NCBI GenBank assembly: GCA_964620325.1
Contig: CAZUIM010000008.1
Span: 1-64,000, forward strand
From: CAZMYM01 sp964620325
GTDB lineage: Bacteria; Bipolaricaulota; Bipolaricaulia; UBA7950; UBA9294
Direction of reading: 5' to 3'
Length of the DNA stretch: 64,000 nt
Under the pieces are notes generated by a model. The model made no database searches and was not told the DNA's origin. It worked only from the letters and a program-made list of their open reading frames with translations. This document shows, in pieces, positions 25,050 to 32,556 of this stretch. Made by a program: the position numbers and the translations under genes. Numbering within the stretch: the stretch's first letter is position 1; every line of letters starts with the position of its first letter.

Positions 25050-25463
25050 CTAGGGACTTCGCGCGTCGGGCCGTTTGCGGCGGTTCTTCTCGGCGATTCG
25101 TTCGTCGAAGCGTGCTCGATCGACGACGAACCGCTCGTGGATCGCGCGGCCGATCGGTTCGACTTCGTCGCGGGCCTCGATCTCGAATCGAAGCCGCCGT
25201 CCGTCGACATCGATGAGGCGGGAGACGACCGTCACACGGAATCCGATCGGCGTCGGGGCCGTGTGCTCGAGTTCGATCCGTGTTCCGACCGAGCTCTCTC
25301 CCTCTGCCAGGGCGGAATCGATCGACGTCCTCGCCGTCTCCTCGCAGAAGGCGACGAGGGCCGGTGTGGCGAGGACGTCGACCAGTCCGCTGCCGAATCC
25401 ACTCGCGAGATGCTCCCTGGCCACGATCCACGACCGCTCGTTCGTTCGGCCGATTTCGATCAT
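25050..25463 (-). CDS. Hotdog-fold thioesterase, FlK-like
   Basis: The 137-residue protein has the fluoroacetyl-CoA thioesterase-like pattern: ATPALVAFCEETARTSID followed by GTRIELEHTAPTPIG, with Thr, Glu and His as the expected catalytic residues. A beta-strand pair follows, ending in the GRAIHERFVVDRARF stretch. Members hydrolyse acyl-CoA esters; the true substrate is unknown. GAGGAGG precedes the ATG, and it follows the nitrilase on the same strand by 35 bases. Confidence 0.8.
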   Translation of the reverse strand: MIEIGRTNERSWIVAREHLASGFGSGLVDVLATPALVAFCEETARTSIDSALAEGESSVGTRIELEHTAPTPIGFRVTVVSRLIDVDGRRLRFEIEARDEVEPIGRAIHERFVVDRARFDERIAEKNRRKRPDARSP

Positions 25464-25498
25464 CTCTGGTGCCTCCTCATGCTAGATCGTCGCGCGCG

Positions 25499-26290
25499 TT
25501 ACGTGCTGTAGAGGTTCGGACGCCGGTCACCGAGGCGGTCGTTCCGCGACGTGATCCGTTTCGACCGCGCCTCCGCCGGATCGATCTCGACGACGGCCGC
25601 TTCGACGCGGTCGGGAGAGAGCCGGACGATCGTCTCCCCTCTTGGGGAGACGATCTGGCTTCTCCCGGTATAGTGGAGGGTCGTGCTGGCGCGTCTCTCC
25701 TCGCCGACGCGGTTCGCCGTCGCCGTGAATACGCCGTTCTCGAGAGCACGGACGGACATGGTTCGTTGGGCCAGATCGGGGAGGATCAGGTTCGACGGGT
25801 GGGCGATCACCTCTGCCCCTTGAAGTGCGAGCGAACGGGCCGACTCGGGGAAAAGGTGGTCGAAGCAGATCATCACGCCGATGATCGCCGCCGGCGTCCC
25901 GACGACCGAGAACGGCCGATCGCCCGGTGCGAAGTAGAGGAACTCGTCGCCGAATAGATGGATCTTCCGATAGCAGAGAAGGAATCCGTCCGGTCCGACG
26001 AGGACGGCGGCGTTGTAGAGGGTCTCCCCGTCCCGCTCCGGGAGACCGGCGACGAGATAGCAGTCGCGATCGCGACAGTACGTGGCCAACGCGCGCGTTG
26101 TCGGGCCTACGGGGACCGGCTCGGCGAGCTCCGCCGCTTCGCTCCTCGAGGTGAATTGGTACCCGGTGGCGAAGAACTCGGGGAGGACCCACAGGTCGGC
26201 AGTGCGGTCATCGATGAGGCGAAACGCATCCGCGAGGTTCCTGTCCCGCTCACCGAAGATGGGCGACGTCTGCGCGATTCCGACGTTCAT
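25499..26290 (-). CDS. Carbon-nitrogen hydrolase (nitrilase superfamily)
   Basis: The 263-residue protein has the superfamily triad: Glu in LWVLPEFFATGYQF, Lys in LCYRKIHLFGDE and Cys in GVMICFDHLFPESARSL. Members are omega-amidases, N-carbamoyl hydrolases or nitrilases; the cytosolic substrate cannot be chosen from sequence alone. The N-terminal MNVGIAQTSPIFGE is the normal family start, so a frame 22 codons longer was rejected. A TAAGAT at 26303-26298 would put transcription at about the start codon. Confidence 0.88.
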   Translation of the reverse strand: MNVGIAQTSPIFGERDRNLADAFRLIDDRTADLWVLPEFFATGYQFTSRSEAAELAEPVPVGPTTRALATYCRDRDCYLVAGLPERDGETLYNAAVLVGPDGFLLCYRKIHLFGDEFLYFAPGDRPFSVVGTPAAIIGVMICFDHLFPESARSLALQGAEVIAHPSNLILPDLAQRTMSVRALENGVFTATANRVGEERRASTTLHYTGRSQIVSPRGETIVRLSPDRVEAAVVEIDPAEARSKRITSRNDRLGDRRPNLYST

Positions 26291-26381
26291 GAAGGGAATC
26301 TTATCGAATCCGCTGCGTCCGGTGCCACGTCGAAAGACCGGATCCACACGCGTCACGAGGCTTCATTCGATGCGCGGCCCG

Positions 26382-26477
26382 TCAGCCGCAGGTGCCGCCG
26401 CAGCCGAGGCCGAAGACCTTGGCCAGCAGGATAGCGACGATGACGAAGTAGACGAACCCAGAGAGGTCGCCTTCCAT
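26382..26477 (-). CDS. 31-residue membrane peptide ending CGGTCG
   Basis: A 32-codon frame begins at an ATG 5 bases after AAAGGAG. It encodes a short acidic N-terminus, one hydrophobic helix (FVYFVIVAILLAKVFGLG) and a C-terminal CGGTCG tail with two cysteines and many glycines. The strong ribosome binding site, its own candidate promoter and the clean membrane-peptide pattern argue that it is real although very short. It lies between the Lpt fusion gene and the nitrilase on the same strand. Function unknown; the two cysteines could bind metal or form a disulfide. Confidence 0.55.
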   Translation of the reverse strand: MEGDLSGFVYFVIVAILLAKVFGLGCGGTCG

Positions 26478-26502
26478 CTCAACTCCTTTCACGACGGACA
26501 AC

Positions 26503-26531
26503 GGGATACACGATGGCGGACGACGTTTCAA
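26503..26531 (-). promoter_or_regulatory. Candidate promoter of the 31-residue peptide
   Basis: On the minus strand, TTGAAA (26531-26526), a 17-base spacer and TATCCC (26508-26503). The -35 box overlaps the last codons of the Lpt fusion gene. The -10 box is poor at its last three positions. Confidence 0.35.
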
Positions 26532-29500
26532 CCGCCGACCTCGATGTCGGCCGCCCGCGGTGCGTAGCGGAGGATCGCCTCGGGAAAGGCGGTCACCGAT
26601 CCGTAGATCCAGATTTCGTTCGAATCACGTTCGATCCCGACTCGAACGCAGTCGGCGATCTCCTTGAACAGTCCGAGCCGGAGGCCGGAGAAGCGGGCCC
26701 CGTCCGGGATGAAGGTCGCATCGAACGTGAGCCCCCAGTCTCGCTCGGTGATGAACTCGGCTTCGATCTCGGCTGACAGGAGCGAAAGCGTGTTCGGATC
26801 GAACTCAGAGAATAGAGAGAGGGAGGCCGCCTCGAACTCGGCCTCGAGGGCCAACTCCGCGTCATCGAATTGGCCCTCCTCCCAGTCGAACGGAATCTGC
26901 CACGAGATCTCGAAAGGGGCCCGCCCTCGTGAGCCTCGCAATGTCGTCTTCGTCAGGCGACCGCCCTCTGGGTCGAACCGGGCGTCGAACCTCCAGCTCG
27001 TCTTCGATCCCCACGTCAGCCTCGCGTCGATCGGGGCGAATCCGTCGGCGAGATCGACGGCGCCGGACAGCCGGATTCTGAGATCTCCTCCGAGATTGAG
27101 CCGCCAACGGAGCCGGTGTTCGGTCTCCATCCGGTCGAACGAGAAGGGGCTCGATCCGTGAACGAACCTGCTCGTCCAGGCGAGGGAGAGCCCGTCGTGC
27201 GTCGTCGAGAACGAGACGGAGAGGGATTCCTGACGATCCCAGCCGTCGGCCGCGCTTCCGTAGAGGGCGACATCGGCGAACGCTTCCGGGGCGACGTCGA
27301 GCGATCCCAGTCGGAAGACGTCTCCGACCAGCTCGGTTTGCGCGTCAAGCTTGAGGCGTTGCGCCGTCAGCCGGTCGCTCTCCCACTCGCGGATCCAGCC
27401 GATGCTCACCCGGGGGCGAACGGCCACCGACCCGAGCCGCCGGGCGTCGATCCGTAGGGTGAGCTCGGGGATCCGCTCTTCGATCGAGACGACGCCCTCC
27501 TCGTCGCTGGTCGTCTCGCGCGAGGCGTCGAGGGTGATCTGGCCACCGTCGAACGCTCCCTCGATCCGAAACGCGAACGACAGCTCGTCCGCATCGCCGA
27601 CCGACTCGTAGTTCAGGCTCCCGATCCCCCGCCAACCGGGAGCGAATCCGATCGTGTGCTCCAGCTCCAGTTCCGCTCGGGCGTCGCCGACCTTCGCGGG
27701 GAAGTAGTAGGCGGAGGCCCGGCCGTCGTGGCCTGAGAACGCATAGCGAACGATGGCACCGAGCCCGAATTCGGCGAAGCGGGAGAAATAGTCGATCAGA
27801 ACCGAACCGTACAGGTGTTCCGACAAGAAGAACGGGACGTTCCACTTGACGAACCAACCACGCAGGGCGCTGTTTCCGAACGCGGGGAAGAGCGGGCTCT
27901 CGAGTGTATCCTCCAACGGGCGAACGTAGAACGGCAGCCAGAACGTCGCCAGCCCGGCGACGCGGGCGGTCAGGCCGAACGCGACGAGGAGCCTCTCGGG
28001 ATAGAGGAGGACGCGTTCGGCGCTGAGCGAGTACGGCTGCTCGCGAAGGGACAGATCACAGCAATTGCAGGTGGTCAGCTCTCCGCGGCGTGCTTCGATC
28101 TTCGTAATTTCACCGTCCTCATCGAACGTGATGACGCCCTGTTCGACACGGAAGAAGAGCTCGTGCTCTTCGCCGACCGAGTTGGAGAATCGGCTCCGTC
28201 CCGAGAGGACTTCTGCCTCGACGCGGCTGGTGACGATCGATCCTCCGGATTCGGACAGCGTCGCGATCAGCTCGTCAGCGTCGAGTTCGACCTCGTCTCC
28301 CATGGCAAGGCTGACACCGCCCGAGGCCGTGAGTTGCCATCCTTCGTCTTCCTTTCGAACCAATTCGAGCCGGTCCGAGTGGAGGCGCGTTCCCGCGAAC
28401 GTCGCCGAGACGGACCCCTCGGCGCGTAGCTCCGATCGGTCGTCGGAGATGTACAGCACGTCGGACGTCAGATCGAGCGGTGCGTCCTGGCTCGACCCCG
28501 TGAAGGAAGGAATGGCGAGGGCGAACAGGAGGAGGCCGAACCAGGAGAACCTCCCCCGCCACCGCGTCCAGAGATCCCGGGAGGCCAGACGATCGACCCG
28601 CAGGAAGAGAAGAAGCCCGATCGCGCCGAAGACGAGGTTGGGAAGCCATGCGGCGAGGGCCGGATTCATCGCGCCCCGGCGGCCGAGGGTCTGCGTCCAC
28701 CAGAGAGCCCCCTGGAAGAGCCCGACGAGAAGCAGGCCGAGGACGATTCCCGCGGCACGACTGCGCGGATCGAACGCGAGGCTGATTGCACCGCCGAATA
28801 GAACGAAGACGATCGTCGCCAGCGGAAGGGCCACCTTGAGGTGAGCTTCGACGATGTATTCGTCGGCTCGCTGACCGGTGCTACGCGCACGATCGATCCG
28901 CCGGACGAGCTCCGCGATCCCCATTTCGGCCGGCGTACGCGAACTCGAGAGGATCTCTTCGACGCTCTGCTCGAGCGGGATCGACAGCGTCTCGAAGCTT
29001 CCCGAGTATCCGAGCCGACCGTCGACGTCGAACCCGTAGACGCGTCCCGCTTCGAGCTGCCACGAGGTTCCTGTCCAGCGTCCGGTCTCGGCAGTGATCA
29101 TCGTCACCTTGGATTCGGCATGAGGGAAGAGCTTCCCGGTTGTGTCGTAGATGTAGACGTCGTGGAGGGTTCTCTCCGCCTCGTTGTATCGACGGATGTA
29201 GAAGAACTGGTTGTCGGCCCCTTTGAAGAACGCGTTCGCCGTGATGCGCGGAACGCCCTGGCGAAAGATGACGTCGCGCAGCGCCTGCTGGTAGGCGTGC
29301 TCCGAGGCGGGGACGGCCCAGTTGTACACGGCAAAGTCGGCAGAGCCGATCACGGCGGCGGCGAGGATCAGGGGGAGGAGAAGACGCCGCAGGGGGATTC
29401 CGATCGACTCGAGCGCGACGATCTCGCGATCGTGGGCGAGCCTCCCGAGGCCGAGGAACGTGGCGAACAGCGCGCTCATCGGCACGGCAATGACGAGGAG

Positions 29501-29698
29501 GCTCGGCATCTTGAACGCGACGAGCCGCAGGAGCGTCGTCATTCCGATGCCTCGGTCGACCATCAGATCGGAGAGGGAGAGGATGATGTTCAGCAGGATG
29601 AACAGGACGAGACCGGCGAGGGCGAGGGCGAACGGCCCGAGCATTTCACGTAGCAAGTACCGATCACACCGGCGTAGCATGCCGCGGCGAGTGTACAT
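26528..29698 (-). CDS. LptF/LptG permease fused to an LptA/LptD-like outer-membrane protein
   Basis: One uninterrupted 1056-residue frame joins two parts of the lipopolysaccharide export bridge. Residues about 1-375 are an LptF/LptG inner-membrane permease: three helices (about 21-43, 60-84, 104-125), a periplasmic beta domain, and three helices (about 286-306, 316-334, 350-367). Segment 384-402 (FSWFGLLLFALAIPSFTG) looks like a retained signal peptide, with GSS/QDA a possible cleavage site. Residues about 405-545 resemble the LptA/OstA beta domain (SDVLYISDDRSELRAEGSV). Next come a CNCC cluster (544-547) and LATFWLPFYVRPLED, typical of LptD. The remaining ~450 residues alternate short amphipathic strands, as in an outer-membrane beta-barrel. 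The six-helix permease ends in the cytoplasm, so the seventh segment would export the rest. An ATG 6 codons downstream is also possible. Confidence 0.85.
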   Translation of the reverse strand: MYTRRGMLRRCDRYLLREMLGPFALALAGLVLFILLNIILSLSDLMVDRGIGMTTLLRLVAFKMPSLLVIAVPMSALFATFLGLGRLAHDREIVALESIGIPLRRLLLPLILAAAVIGSADFAVYNWAVPASEHAYQQALRDVIFRQGVPRITANAFFKGADNQFFYIRRYNEAERTLHDVYIYDTTGKLFPHAESKVTMITAETGRWTGTSWQLEAGRVYGFDVDGRLGYSGSFETLSIPLEQSVEEILSSSRTPAEMGIAELVRRIDRARSTGQRADEYIVEAHLKVALPLATIVFVLFGGAISLAFDPRSRAAGIVLGLLLVGLFQGALWWTQTLGRRGAMNPALAAWLPNLVFGAIGLLLFLRVDRLASRDLWTRWRGRFSWFGLLLFALAIPSFTGSSQDAPLDLTSDVLYISDDRSELRAEGSVSATFAGTRLHSDRLELVRKEDEGWQLTASGGVSLAMGDEVELDADELIATLSESGGSIVTSRVEAEVLSGRSRFSNSVGEEHELFFRVEQGVITFDEDGEITKIEARRGELTTCNCCDLSLREQPYSLSAERVLLYPERLLVAFGLTARVAGLATFWLPFYVRPLEDTLESPLFPAFGNSALRGWFVKWNVPFFLSEHLYGSVLIDYFSRFAEFGLGAIVRYAFSGHDGRASAYYFPAKVGDARAELELEHTIGFAPGWRGIGSLNYESVGDADELSFAFRIEGAFDGGQITLDASRETTSDEEGVVSIEERIPELTLRIDARRLGSVAVRPRVSIGWIREWESDRLTAQRLKLDAQTELVGDVFRLGSLDVAPEAFADVALYGSAADGWDRQESLSVSFSTTHDGLSLAWTSRFVHGSSPFSFDRMETEHRLRWRLNLGGDLRIRLSGAVDLADGFAPIDARLTWGSKTSWRFDARFDPEGGRLTKTTLRGSRGRAPFEISWQIPFDWEEGQFDDAELALEAEFEAASLSLFSEFDPNTLSLLSAEIEAEFITERDWGLTFDATFIPDGARFSGLRLGLFKEIADCVRVGIERDSNEIWIYGSVTAFPEAILRYAPRAADIEVGG

Positions 29699-29760
29699 GA
29701 CCGATCGGCGGGGCGCCCGCCCGCATGTTCGCAGGGCGATGTTTCAGTTCCCTTGGGCGA

Positions 29761-29789
29761 TTGACCCCAATCTGGCGATTCGGTATAGT
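29761..29789 (+). promoter_or_regulatory. Sigma-70-type promoter of miaB
   Basis: TTGACC (29761-29766), a 17-base spacer and TATAGT (29784-29789). The expected start at about 29796 lies only a few bases before the ATG at 29799, so the mRNA would be essentially leaderless. Confidence 0.75.
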
Positions 29790-29798
29790 GTTCGGGCG

Positions 29799-31148
29799 AT
29801 GACCGAAATGCGCGTGTACATCGAAACCTGGGGCTGTCAGATGAACCGGCATCAGTCGGAGGGGATCGCCGGTGTCGTCCGTCGCGCCGGCCATCGGATC
29901 GTCGATTCGGTCTCGAAGGCCGACGTCGTCCTGTTCAACGGATGCATGGTCCGCCAGAAGGCGGAGGAGAAGGTCTATGGGCGGATCGGCGCCGTGGTCG
30001 AGGAGAGACGATGGCGCCCGGTCGTGCTCGGAATCGGCGGATGCCTGGGGCAGATCCGGCGAGAGTCCCTCCTGTCCCGGTTGCCGGCGGTCGATTTCGT
30101 CTTCGGGGCCTACGGCCATGGGCGATTGCCCGAGCTGATCGATCGAGCCGTGTCGCGGCGGACTCCGTTCGTCACGCTCCCGGAGGGAACGTCGATCGAT
30201 GAGATCCCCAGCTCCAGGATGAGCCGGGTCACCGCGATGGTCACGATTGCCGAGGGCTGCTCGAACTACTGCTCCTACTGCATCGTTCCGTACGCTCGCG
30301 GGCCGATGCGGAGCCGCGATCCCGAGGCCATCCTCGCCGAGGTCGAACAGGCGGTCTCGGAGGGATACCGCGAGATCCTTCTGCTTGGGCAGAACGTCAA
30401 TTCCTACGGGCGAGACCGCCCCGCGTTCGGCGGCTTCGTTTCGCTGCTGACGCGGGTTGCCTCGATCGGCCCGACCCGAATCCGGTTCACAAGCTCCCAC
30501 CCGCGGGATCTGACGATCGAGCTTCTGATGGCGATGGCCCGGTGGCCGGAGATCTGCCCGCACCTCCACGTCGCCTGTCAGTCCGGCAGCGACCGGATCT
30601 TGCGCGAGATGAACCGCGGCTACACGAGAGACGAGTTCCTCGAGAAGGCACGGCGAGCGCGTGAGATCGTCCCGGGAATGAACCTGACGACCGACCTGAT
30701 CGTCGGTTTCCCCAGAGAGACCGACGAGGACTTCGATGCGTCGCTCGATCTCGTCGATCGGGGGCGGTTCGGGTCGATCTTCGTGGCCAAGTACTCGCCG
30801 CGGCCGGGGACGAGGAGTGCGACCCTCGCTGACGACGTGTCCGAGGAGGTCAAGAGCGAGCGCCTGCGGCGGATCCTCGAACGCGAGCGGGTCATTGCAC
30901 TTGAGGAGAACCGACGTTTCGTCGGCGAGGTCGTCGAGGTTCTGATCGACGGCGTCTCTCGGAGCGGCGGTTGGCGCGGACGGGCCGCCGACCACCGGAC
31001 GGTCGATGTCCGGGTTGACGAGGCGTCGGGAAGCCTGTCGTCCGGCGCTCTGGTCGATGTTCTGGTTGAGTCGGCCTCTTCGGCGTCTCTTGAGGGGGCG
31101 ATACGCGAGCCCGTCACGGCTGCATCGGCGGCAAAGGAGAGACGATGA
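29799..31148 (+). CDS. miaB: tRNA-2-methylthio-N6-isopentenyladenosine37 methylthiotransferase
   Basis: The 449-residue radical SAM enzyme adds a methylthio group to A37 of tRNAs reading U-starting codons. The N-terminal MTTase domain has the three iron-sulfur cysteines (ETWGCQMN, NGCMVR, GGCLGQ). The radical SAM motif is EGCSNYCSYCIVPYARG near residue 155. Conserved EILLLGQNVNSYG and the HVACQSGSDRILREMNRGY stretch follow, and a TRAM domain closes the protein. A long upstream extension of the frame is not coding. It starts an operon with pfkB, the CBS gene and dinG; its last bases overlap the kinase start as ATGA. Confidence 0.93.
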   Translation: MTEMRVYIETWGCQMNRHQSEGIAGVVRRAGHRIVDSVSKADVVLFNGCMVRQKAEEKVYGRIGAVVEERRWRPVVLGIGGCLGQIRRESLLSRLPAVDFVFGAYGHGRLPELIDRAVSRRTPFVTLPEGTSIDEIPSSRMSRVTAMVTIAEGCSNYCSYCIVPYARGPMRSRDPEAILAEVEQAVSEGYREILLLGQNVNSYGRDRPAFGGFVSLLTRVASIGPTRIRFTSSHPRDLTIELLMAMARWPEICPHLHVACQSGSDRILREMNRGYTRDEFLEKARRAREIVPGMNLTTDLIVGFPRETDEDFDASLDLVDRGRFGSIFVAKYSPRPGTRSATLADDVSEEVKSERLRRILERERVIALEENRRFVGEVVEVLIDGVSRSGGWRGRAADHRTVDVRVDEASGSLSSGALVDVLVESASSASLEGAIREPVTAASAAKERR

Positions 31149-32116
31149 TCATCACCGTCACGCTCAATCCGGCGGTCGACAAGATCTACTGGGTCGAACG
31201 CCTGAGGATCTGCGAAGTGACCGAGGAGGAGTTCCTCACGCGAGCGGAGCGGAGCGCGACGTCCGCTGGGGGAAAAGGAGTCAACATGTCGGTCTTCCTC
31301 TCAGGAATGGGGATCGACAACGTCGCCATGGGGTTCGTTGGAGGACACACGGGGCACGTCGTCGTGCGCGACCTTCGGTATCGCGGCGTGACGACGAACT
31401 TCATCTGGACGCGCGAGGAGACGCGGACCAACGTCACGGTTCTCGAGAAGGGGCACGAGAGCGTTCCACTGTTCATCGGCGAGCCGGGCGGTGGAGTCAC
31501 GCCGCTCGAAATCGATCGGTTTCTCCGCAGGTACCGGAGGATGGTCGGTCGGGCCGAGTGGGTCGTCCTCGCCGGGAGCGTACCGCCCGGAATGGATTCT
31601 GGGATCTACCGCGACCTCGCCTCCATGGCCCGGGCAGCGGGCGCCAAAGTCGTCCTGAGCACCTGGGGTGAACCGCTCGTTCAGACGTTCGAAGCCTGCC
31701 CGTACTTGGTCAAGCCGGATACGCGAGCGCATCGAGAGTTGATGGGGTTCGACTTGGCGTCGAGGGAGAAGATCATCGAAGCGGGGAGGCACATCGCCTC
31801 CTGCGGCGCCGAGATCGTTGTCATTTCGCATCAGGTGACCGGAGACATCGCCGTGATGCGGGACGCGGTCTGGGAGATTCGAACTCCTGTCCGAACGGCC
31901 GAGTTCAGGAATCTCGTCGGGGCGGACGACGCGTTCCTCGCGGGGATTCTCTACCGGCTCGTTCAGAAAGCCCCGGTCGAAGAGGCCCTCCGCTTCGGGC
32001 TCGCCGCCGGGCTGGCCAGCGCGGAGAGCGAAGAGAAGGTCTGCGGCGACATCAAGAGGATCGAAGCTGAGATGGCGAAGGTGACGGTGGAACCGATCTT
32101 GCGGGAGGGATCATGA
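31145..32116 (+). CDS. PfkB family sugar-phosphate kinase (1-phosphofructokinase-like)
   Basis: The 323-residue kinase has the PfkB N-terminal ITVTLNPAVDKIYWV, the AGGKGVNMSVFLSGMG motif, VVLAGSVPPGMDSGIYRDL and a C-terminal anion-hole/base motif reading VGADDAFLAG rather than GAGDAFLAG. The catalytic Asp is retained although the second Gly is replaced. This resembles 1-phosphofructokinases and tagatose-6-phosphate kinases; no PTS genes are nearby, so the substrate is uncertain. It is coupled to miaB and to the CBS gene by ATGA overlaps. Confidence 0.87.
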   Translation: MIITVTLNPAVDKIYWVERLRICEVTEEEFLTRAERSATSAGGKGVNMSVFLSGMGIDNVAMGFVGGHTGHVVVRDLRYRGVTTNFIWTREETRTNVTVLEKGHESVPLFIGEPGGGVTPLEIDRFLRRYRRMVGRAEWVVLAGSVPPGMDSGIYRDLASMARAAGAKVVLSTWGEPLVQTFEACPYLVKPDTRAHRELMGFDLASREKIIEAGRHIASCGAEIVVISHQVTGDIAVMRDAVWEIRTPVRTAEFRNLVGADDAFLAGILYRLVQKAPVEEALRFGLAAGLASAESEEKVCGDIKRIEAEMAKVTVEPILREGS

Positions 32117-32547
32117 AGGTTCGGGAGATCATGACCAAGGATCTGACCGCGGTGGAGAAGGACGTCCCCGTCCGCGAGTTGATCTTCATCCTCGAGAACG
32201 CCGAGATGCCGAACATGCCGGTCGTCGACGACGACGGAACGTTGATCGGGTTCATCTCGGAGAAGGACTTGATTCGGGCGGCCCTCCCAGGGTATTTCGA
32301 GTTGTTGCACAGCGCATCCTTCATTCCGGACATGAATCAGTTGTCGACGAAGCTGACGCAGATCGCCGACGATCCGATCGAACGGTACATGCGCCGCGAC
32401 GTTCACTACGTCACCGAGGATGACGACGATCTGCGGGCCGCCGATCTCGTCATTCGCCAGGGCGTCAAGAACCTGCCGGTGGTCGATGCGGAGAAGCGTC
32501 TCGTCGGACGCGTCAGGAGAATCGACCTCCTTCGCCGCCTCGTCTAG
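32113..32547 (+). CDS. CBS-pair regulatory protein
   Basis: The 144-residue protein consists of two CBS motifs: residues about 1-55 (VREIMTKDLTAVEKDVPVRE, MPVVDDDGTLIGFISEKDL) and 90-144 (YMRRDVHYVTEDDD, NLPVVDAEKRLVGRVRRIDL). CBS pairs bind adenine nucleotides or SAM and regulate partners. Overlap with the kinase gene suggests it could report energy charge to that enzyme, but no interaction is shown. Confidence 0.9.
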   Translation: MKVREIMTKDLTAVEKDVPVRELIFILENAEMPNMPVVDDDGTLIGFISEKDLIRAALPGYFELLHSASFIPDMNQLSTKLTQIADDPIERYMRRDVHYVTEDDDDLRAADLVIRQGVKNLPVVDAEKRLVGRVRRIDLLRRLV

Positions 32548-32556
32548 TCGACCCGA

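Noticed and set aside
24934..25053. Short GTG-started frame (about 39 codons) after the hairpin at 24902
   Set aside because: No ribosome binding site at the GTG; the AAGGAGG at 24951 is inside the frame and has no well-spaced start codon.
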